This document shows positions 35,800 through 41,450 of a stretch of DNA of 41,450 nt, piece after piece. Made by a program: the position numbers and the translations under genes. This DNA comes from an uncultured Gammaproteobacteria bacterium (GTDB lineage: Bacteria > Pseudomonadota > Gammaproteobacteria > Coxiellales > Coxiellaceae): positions 1 to 41,450 of the forward strand of contig CACHNP010000015.1 of assembly GCA_902581285.1 (NCBI GenBank), read 5' to 3'. The notes beneath the pieces were generated by a model, which saw nothing but the letters and a program-made list of their open reading frames with translations, was not told where the DNA came from and ran no database searches. Numbering within the stretch: the first letter of the stretch is position 1; the number at the start of each line of letters is the position of its first letter.

Positions 35800-38418
35800 A
35801 TGCTAGCTGATTCCCCCCAAGCGATTTTTTTAAAAGATTATCAGTCACCTGATTTTTCGGTGGAGTCTGTGGAGCTTGAATTTGATTTAAGTGACAACGA
35901 AACTCTTGTTAAATCGCATTTGCGTCTGCAAAAGTTAAATCCTCATGTTGACGAGTGCGTGTTAGATGGTGTTGATCTTGAGCTGCTCTCGGTCGAGTTG
36001 GATGGGGTGTCAGCAGAACACGAGGTTTTGGAGCACGGTTTGGTTGTGAAAAATGCACCTAATGGTGTTTTTTCATTATGCATTTCTGTTCGCATACACC
36101 CTGAAGCGAATAAGAGTTTTATGGGTCTTTATCAATCGCGCGATAATTTTTGCACGCAGTGTGAGGCAGAGGGTTTTCGAAAAATCACGTATTTCTTTGA
36201 TCGGCCTGATGTTATGACACGTTTTAAAACTACCATTCGAGCTGATAAAACCAAGTTTCCTTACTTGTTGTCAAATGGAAATTGCATACAACGTAAGGAC
36301 TTGACCGACGGACGGCATGAAGTTCAATGGGAAGATCCTTCATTGAAGCCATGTTATCTTTTTGCGTTGGTTGCTGGCGATTTTGATCTTATTTCTGACA
36401 CATTTACCACCCTGTCTGGTCGCCCTGTGGCACTGGAATTTTATTTGGAAAAAGGCTTTGGGGAGCAGGGATACTTTGCAATGGAATCGTTGAAGCGAGC
36501 CATGGCATGGGATGAGGCAAAGTATGGCAGAGAATATGACTTGGATATCTACATGGTGGTTGCCGTGAGTGACTTTAATATGGGTGCGATGGAAAATAAA
36601 GGCCTTAATGTATTTAACACGAAGTACGTTCTGGCTAACCCCAAAACAGCGACGGATGCGGATTACGTCGGTATAGAGGATGTCATAGGGCATGAGTACT
36701 TTCATAACTGGACCGGGAATCGAATCACTTGTCGAGATTGGTTTCAGCTGACATTAAAAGAGGGGTTAACGGTTTTTCGTGATCAAACTTTTTCTGAAGA
36801 CATGACGGCGCCAGCGGTATCACGCATTGATGAAGTCAATGTGGTGAGATTAGGGCAGTTTCCGGAAGACGCGGGGCCTTTGGCGCACCCGATTAGGCCG
36901 AGCTCGTATGTTGAAATTAATAATTTCTACACGGCAACCGTGTATCGTAAAGGGGCTGAAGTGATTCGTATGATTCAAACGCTTGTCACTCCTCAAGGTT
37001 TTCGTAAAGGGATGGATTTATATTTTCAGCGTCATGACGGGCAAGCCGTCACCACGGATGATTTTGTTGCGGCGATGAGTGATGCTAACAATAAAGACTT
37101 AACTCAGTTTAAACGTTGGTACGATCAGGCTGGTACGCCAGTATTGCGTATCACTGGTCAGTATGATGAGTCAGCTTGTTCGTACGCCATTAAGATTGAT
37201 CAATCCTGCCCTGCAACACCGGAGCAAGATAAAAAATCACCATTCCATATGCCATTTAAATTGGGTTTTATCAACCAACAAGGTCAAGAGATACCGTGTA
37301 AGTTGGCGGGTGAATCGGTTCCTTTTTCAGGGATGGTTGAATTAACCCAGGCTTGCGAAGAATTTGTTTTTGAGGGAATTGAATCGGTTCCAACGGTATC
37401 GCTTAATAGGGGCTTTAGTGCGCCGGTTAAAATTCAATTCGATTATACGTTAGATGAGTTGGCTCGTTTGGCTGCTTATGATGGCGACCCAATAGCGCGA
37501 TGGGATGCGCAACAAATGCTGTCAATTCGATTGATTTCTGATTTGGCAAAGCAGATCTCTCAAGGTCAGGATGGTGAGTTGAATCCGTTGTTAAGTCAGC
37601 TTTTTCATACGGTCCTTGAGGACAAAATGACAGATAAAAATCTATTGGCCCGCATATTGCAATTGCCCGCTTTGAGTTATTTGCAGCAACAATGCCCTGA
37701 TATTGATGTTATGGCATTGCATCAAGCAAAAGAGCGGTACATTAGGTTTTGTGCAGTTGAACTTAAACCACAATGGTTGAGTGCGTTTCTATCTCAATCT
37801 TCATCTGATAAGTACGAATACAACGTGCAACAAATGGGGCAGCGAGCTTTTAAGAATATGTGCCTTTTTTATGTTGTGCACAGTGGTGATGCTGCTGCCA
37901 ATCATGCTTGGGAGCAATTTTCAAAAGCGGATAACATGACTGATAAAATTGGGGCTTTATCTGCATTAAATCATGTTGATTCGTCTTATCGACAAAATTC
38001 GCTCGATGCTTTCTATCAGGAATTTAAGCAAGAACCATTGGTTGTAAATAAGTGGTTAACATTACAAGCCACGTCATCTTTACCAGGCACGCTTAAACAG
38101 ATCAAAGCTTTATTGGGCCACGAGGCGTATGATGCGACCAATCCAAACAACGTCTACGCCTTAATTTGCGCCTTTGGTGCAAATATGGCTGTCTTGCATG
38201 GAAGTGGAAGCGATGGGTATGAGTTTATTGCAGACCAAGTGATTGCAATTGATGAGTATAATCCTCAGGTAGCCGCGCGTATTTTAACTCCGTTAACACA
38301 ATGGAGGCAATTTGACCGCGTTCGTGGTGAGTTGATGCGTCAGGCTTTACAGCGTGTTCAAGCAAAGGCATCTCTTTCATCTGATGTGTTTGAAAAAGTC
38401 GAAAAAAGTTTGGCATAG
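35800..38418 (+). CDS. pepN: Aminopeptidase N
   Basis: PepN is the main broad-specificity aminopeptidase of the cytoplasm, an M1-family zinc enzyme that degrades peptides to amino acids. The 872-residue protein has the exopeptidase motif GAMEN (262-266), the zinc site HEYFH (298-302) with Glu321 as third ligand, and the long alpha-helical C-terminal domain. These positions match those of E. coli PepN within a residue or two. The ATG follows GAGG by 8 bases. The stop lies 8 bases from the convergent pfkA stop. Confidence 0.98.
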   Translation: MLADSPQAIFLKDYQSPDFSVESVELEFDLSDNETLVKSHLRLQKLNPHVDECVLDGVDLELLSVELDGVSAEHEVLEHGLVVKNAPNGVFSLCISVRIHPEANKSFMGLYQSRDNFCTQCEAEGFRKITYFFDRPDVMTRFKTTIRADKTKFPYLLSNGNCIQRKDLTDGRHEVQWEDPSLKPCYLFALVAGDFDLISDTFTTLSGRPVALEFYLEKGFGEQGYFAMESLKRAMAWDEAKYGREYDLDIYMVVAVSDFNMGAMENKGLNVFNTKYVLANPKTATDADYVGIEDVIGHEYFHNWTGNRITCRDWFQLTLKEGLTVFRDQTFSEDMTAPAVSRIDEVNVVRLGQFPEDAGPLAHPIRPSSYVEINNFYTATVYRKGAEVIRMIQTLVTPQGFRKGMDLYFQRHDGQAVTTDDFVAAMSDANNKDLTQFKRWYDQAGTPVLRITGQYDESACSYAIKIDQSCPATPEQDKKSPFHMPFKLGFINQQGQEIPCKLAGESVPFSGMVELTQACEEFVFEGIESVPTVSLNRGFSAPVKIQFDYTLDELARLAAYDGDPIARWDAQQMLSIRLISDLAKQISQGQDGELNPLLSQLFHTVLEDKMTDKNLLARILQLPALSYLQQQCPDIDVMALHQAKERYIRFCAVELKPQWLSAFLSQSSSDKYEYNVQQMGQRAFKNMCLFYVVHSGDAAANHAWEQFSKADNMTDKIGALSALNHVDSSYRQNSLDAFYQEFKQEPLVVNKWLTLQATSSLPGTLKQIKALLGHEAYDATNPNNVYALICAFGANMAVLHGSGSDGYEFIADQVIAIDEYNPQVAARILTPLTQWRQFDRVRGELMRQALQRVQAKASLSSDVFEKVEKSLA

Positions 38419-38426
38419 TTTTTGTC

Positions 38427-39413
38427 TTAGTGCATGCCGCAGATGATTTGGTTTATTTTGAGTAAATCAGTTCGACAAAATTGGCGTGTGGCTTGATCCT
38501 CGGGGGGGAAGTCAATGCTTTCAATGCGTGCTTCGTTGTAGGCGATCATGTGGGATGTGCCATTCTTCATCAGTTCAATGACGGCCTGATAACCCATTTG
38601 TGATGCGATGTAACGATCTTTTAGTGTCGGGGTGCCTCCGCGTTGAATGTGACCGAGAATACACGTTTTGTACTCAATGCCGCTGATCGCTTTGATTTCT
38701 TCGGCAATTTTAATACTTTGCCCCGGTTCATTGGATTCGGCAATGATAATGATCGATGTCATTTTCTTTCTTTTATTCTGCTGGATTGGTGCGATGAGTT
38801 CTTTCGTTGCGACTGGAAATTCCGGAATAACGATGGCTTCTGCTCCTCCTGCCAAACCGACAGCAACCGCAAGAAACCCGGTGGCACGCCCCATGACTTC
38901 GATAATGAAGTGGCGATCGTGGCTTAATGCTGTGTCGCGAATGCGGTCGATGGCTTGCAGTGCGGTGTTACAGGCGGTGTCAAAACCGATGCAGTATTCG
39001 GTGCCACTGATGTCGTTGTCGATGGTGCAAGGGATACCAATCACTTGTAGCCTGCTGTGCTCAGCAAGTTTGAGTGCGCCTTGAAAGCTACCGTTACCAC
39101 CGAGGATAATGAGCGAAGTGAAGCCTTCTTGTTTCAGGTACTCAGCACACGCTTTTTGCACGTCTGGTTGTTTGAATTCAAGACAGCGCGCAGACTTTAA
39201 AATGGTACCGCCTTTTTGAATGCAGTTGGCCACACTATTGGCATCGAGAGGAATAACATTACGTTCAATGAGTCCTTGGAAGCCACATTGACAGCCGTAA
39301 ACCTCAAAGTCATTGGCTATGGCTGTTCTAACCGCTGCTCTAATGGCCGCATTCATCCCGGGTGCATCACCACCTGATGTGAGGACCAAGACTTTATTTT
39401 TTTGTGTATTCAT
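38427..39413 (-). CDS. pfkA: 6-phosphofructokinase with atypical nucleotide-site residues
   Basis: The protein matches group A phosphofructokinases: LTSGGDAPGMNAAIRAAV, the catalytic TIDNDI with the base Asp132, GFDTA, EVMGRATGFLAVAV, and GHIQRGGTPTLKDR. The ATG at 39413 gives 328 residues and follows GGGAG; an upstream ATG adds ten codons and is less likely. Two key positions differ from E. coli: the GGDGS loop (Asp103, magnesium-ATP binding) is GGNGS (Asn107), and PGTIDND (Gly124) is PCTIDND (Cys129). ATP enzymes usually have Gly at the latter place and PPi enzymes Lys. It keeps the Gly108 of ATP enzymes, so ATP use is more likely than PPi, but donor and activity are open. Confidence 0.93.
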   Translation of the reverse strand: MNTQKNKVLVLTSGGDAPGMNAAIRAAVRTAIANDFEVYGCQCGFQGLIERNVIPLDANSVANCIQKGGTILKSARCLEFKQPDVQKACAEYLKQEGFTSLIILGGNGSFQGALKLAEHSRLQVIGIPCTIDNDISGTEYCIGFDTACNTALQAIDRIRDTALSHDRHFIIEVMGRATGFLAVAVGLAGGAEAIVIPEFPVATKELIAPIQQNKRKKMTSIIIIAESNEPGQSIKIAEEIKAISGIEYKTCILGHIQRGGTPTLKDRYIASQMGYQAVIELMKNGTSHMIAYNEARIESIDFPPEDQATRQFCRTDLLKINQIICGMH

Positions 39414-39603
39414 TGCACTCCCACCTCTGATTTGTGGCTTCATTATAGCGAGAACCGCATCATTTGTCAGGTAACTGTCTGATTTTTATGTTCAAAGTTT
39501 AGTCATCTTGTGTTTTGCTTGTAATTTCAGTGTTAATCCATTAGATTGGTTTCAAATTTATTTAAATATTAAATGTAGACTAATTTAATTCGGGGGTGAA
39601 TCA

Positions 39604-40860
39604 ATGGCAAAATTGGCTTTAAATGCTGAGGGTAAGAACAAGTTATACCAACTATGCGGTACTAATTCTGCTGCACGGCAGGCTGTTACTGCGGTGATAA
39701 ATGCGATGGAATTTGAGTTTGATGATTTACAGCCTTCTCCCGAAGATTTGCATGCCGCGTTACAGGTTTTTCTCCTCAAGAACAATATTATCAGCACTGA
39801 TAACGCCCGTGTTAGCGTTTCAGATTTGGACACAATGGAGGGCGGTACTGTCACTCAGCCTTTTGATCCTTATGCTGTCTCAGATCTGACGTTGGCTGCC
39901 GAGCAACAGTATAACCAAATGTCTCAAAATGCTGCAGACTGTTGTGGTATACTCGCTCTGATAATGGATTTTTGTTGTCGGCCTATGTATTTTATTGATC
40001 CTAGGGGTGCTATTGATTGCACCAACGTCTGTGGAATGATGTGTAACACCTGTGGTCCGTGTGGCAACAGTAACTGCAATTGCGGGAAGTGCGAGGGTGA
40101 TGCCGGTGCCATTATACTCGTTGTGATGTTAATAGTAGCAGTTTTTGCTTTGGCTTTTTCGTATTTTTGGCTGGCATCGTTCACGGTGGCCGGGGCCTTA
40201 GCGAGGCGTGATGAATCCGATAACACGAAAGCAATGAAAGTGTGCGCGCTGCTGTTAATTGGGATTGGTGGCGAAGCGATTTTTTGGAATCAATACGGTT
40301 CAGCGATCGGTCACGATGTGGCGGATAGCATTGTCAATAAGAACGCAAGTCGTACATCAGAGCATTATAGGACAGTGGAAACATTAAGCGAAATTGGTGG
40401 TTTTTTACTGTTAGGGCTACCCGTGCTGTCTGTTTTAGGTTGTTTTTGCGCATGTCTGCGTTGTGAGTCTCAAAGCGAGTCCACCCCGTTGTTATTAAGT
40501 GCGGTCGAGACCACGTCGAGTGCGGTTGCATGGAATGAGAGCAGGCAGCAATTGTTGAGTGAGTTAGAAGCTGATGGTGTTTTACAAGGGTTTTCGGATG
40601 ATCCAAAATACAAGTGCATTGTGCGCGCTTATATGCACCTGTTGTTTAAGCAATCTGCCCAGACATTTGTGCCACAATTCAAGCCAGAAGAGTATCCGGT
40701 GGCTAAAGCGGTGTTTGTGGCTACGGCTACACCCGCGGAGGCCACTGTGCCACAACTTTTGTCGCAGCAGGGACAACACGGTCTTTACACTCCCGTGATG
40801 ACACGCGATGACGATACTCAGACGAAAGTTGGAGTGGATCAACTTAATAAATTTGGGTGA
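39604..40860 (+). CDS. Cysteine-rich membrane protein of unknown function
   Basis: I do not recognise this 418-residue protein. The first 110 residues look soluble. Residues 113-163 hold twelve cysteines, some paired (Cys113/114, 124/125) and others in CxxC-type spacing (CTNVCGMMCNTCGPCG, then NCNCGKC), as in a metal cluster or a lipid-modified segment. Strong hydrophobic segments follow at about 168-198, 213-227 and 261-281, the last ending CFCACLRC. The C-terminal 130 residues look cytosolic, with Gln-rich stretches. There is no signal peptide. The start follows GGGGGTGAATCA. It might be a Dot/Icm effector targeted to host membranes, but this is only a guess from lineage and architecture. 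Confidence 0.75.
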   Translation: MAKLALNAEGKNKLYQLCGTNSAARQAVTAVINAMEFEFDDLQPSPEDLHAALQVFLLKNNIISTDNARVSVSDLDTMEGGTVTQPFDPYAVSDLTLAAEQQYNQMSQNAADCCGILALIMDFCCRPMYFIDPRGAIDCTNVCGMMCNTCGPCGNSNCNCGKCEGDAGAIILVVMLIVAVFALAFSYFWLASFTVAGALARRDESDNTKAMKVCALLLIGIGGEAIFWNQYGSAIGHDVADSIVNKNASRTSEHYRTVETLSEIGGFLLLGLPVLSVLGCFCACLRCESQSESTPLLLSAVETTSSAVAWNESRQQLLSELEADGVLQGFSDDPKYKCIVRAYMHLLFKQSAQTFVPQFKPEEYPVAKAVFVATATPAEATVPQLLSQQGQHGLYTPVMTRDDDTQTKVGVDQLNKFG

Positions 40861-41316
40861 AGTAACTGCAATTGATGGACTAATGAGTTTTATTGCAGCG
40901 TTTATTGTTTTTTATACACGGCATGTCTAATTCGGGTGTTAAATTCTGCTACTTTTTACTATTCAAAGGGGCGTGTTCTATAAACTAAGTCTTTTTTTGA
41001 GTTTTATAATAATCTGATTAATTCGGTTTTTTTTCTTGTTAGTCATTGTCCTTTGTCGCAAGCCTGAAGAAAGTGTTGATCTTAACACGGTGTCATGCTA
41101 ATTTAGTGTTAGAGTAACTTTTAGGCTTGGTTTACATGTCATATAGCAACCAAAAAAATTCTACTAAAAAACCAGTTCCTGGTGTTGTTCGTTGCTCTCA
41201 TTTTATTATCAAAACTATCTGCATTAGCAACCTGTACTCTGCGTAATTTACAAAAGAGTGCAGGTAAAAAAATCCTTTTAAAAAATATACTTAATTAATG
41301 CATATAGGTTGATACT
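40861..41316. other. 456-base spacer with no confident gene
   Basis: The stretch is AT-rich with several long T-runs. One 36-codon ORF (41136-41246) has no ribosome binding site and is not credible. It should hold the promoter of the partial transporter gene that follows, but no strong consensus was identified. Confidence 0.5.
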
Positions 41317-41450
41317 ATGAAAAATGATTTGAATGAATTTGCTACACCCGCAAGCCTTAATAATATAACACTGACTTCCAAAGTGTTTAATAGTCGTTGC
41401 TACCCATGGCTCGTTGTGTTTATGAGCTGTCTGTTTTTATTTTATAAATA
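41317..41450 (+). CDS. MFS transporter, N-terminal part only
   Basis: The first 44 codons of a gene cut by the window end. After a hydrophilic leader (MKNDLNEFATPASLNNITL) comes NSRCYPWLVVFMSCLFLFYK, the start of a first membrane helix in the style of the YPWLxxxxxxLFxFY opening seen in Legionella and Coxiella major facilitator proteins. The substrate cannot be guessed. The assignment rests on this short similarity. Confidence 0.5.
   Translation, partial: MKNDLNEFATPASLNNITLTSKVFNSRCYPWLVVFMSCLFLFYK

Noticed and set aside
41136-41246. 36-codon ORF before the MFS gene
   Set aside because: No ribosome binding site, no recognisable features, and length expected by chance.

Overview
The window looks like a chromosomal segment of a gammaproteobacterium of the order Legionellales, from a Coxiella-, Legionella- or Berkiella-like lineage. 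Three things point there. It carries Dot/Icm type IVB secretion genes in the Legionella arrangement, with icmW and icmX leftward and icmV and dotA rightward from one divergent promoter region. It encodes an ankyrin-repeat protein of the kind these bacteria export. Its housekeeping blocks are gammaproteobacterial: pyrG-eno-ftsB-ispD-ispF, surE-nlpD-rpoS, rpsU-yqeY-dnaG-rpoD and panBCD. The DNA is moderately AT-rich by eye. I cannot name the species.

Layout. Bases 1-8529 hold a mostly rightward core block: CTP synthase, enolase, the divisome protein FtsB, IspD and IspF of the MEP isoprenoid pathway, a leftward aromatic amino acid permease, then SurE, NlpD and the stationary-phase sigma factor RpoS. 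Bases 8540-10582 hold a CBS-domain protein, a small zinc-finger protein (too short for a 60-codon cut-off) and the LPS heptose epimerase HldD, whose catalytic tyrosine is replaced by valine. Bases 10706-19323 are the Dot/Icm island. The icmX position is filled by two separate signal-peptide ORFs and dotA is present as two tandem, diverged paralogues, the second with a long acidic repeat tail. A PmrA-box-like element sits in the divergent promoter region.

Bases 19500-25457 are accessory. They hold an unusual SecY-like protein with about 78 extra internal residues and an extra C-terminal membrane segment, a tRNA-Ile2(CAU) gene, an ankyrin-repeat gene, two small secreted hypothetical proteins, and two decayed fragments that repeat the 3' end of the ankyrin gene. 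Bases 25458-29993 are the leftward macromolecular-synthesis cluster (rpsU, yqeY, dnaG, rpoD) ending in a clear intrinsic terminator. Then come a leftward CPA1 antiporter, the rightward panB-panC-panD operon behind a good sigma-70 promoter, nhaA, an L,D-transpeptidase lipoprotein, pepN, a leftward pfkA with unusual nucleotide-site residues, a cysteine-rich membrane protein of unknown function, and the first codons of an MFS transporter running off the end.

Together the window mixes core metabolism and transcription with a host-interaction region. The most unusual content is the remodelled DotA/IcmX locus (two DotA, two-piece IcmX, PmrA-like control), next to an atypical SecY and a decaying family of candidate effectors.
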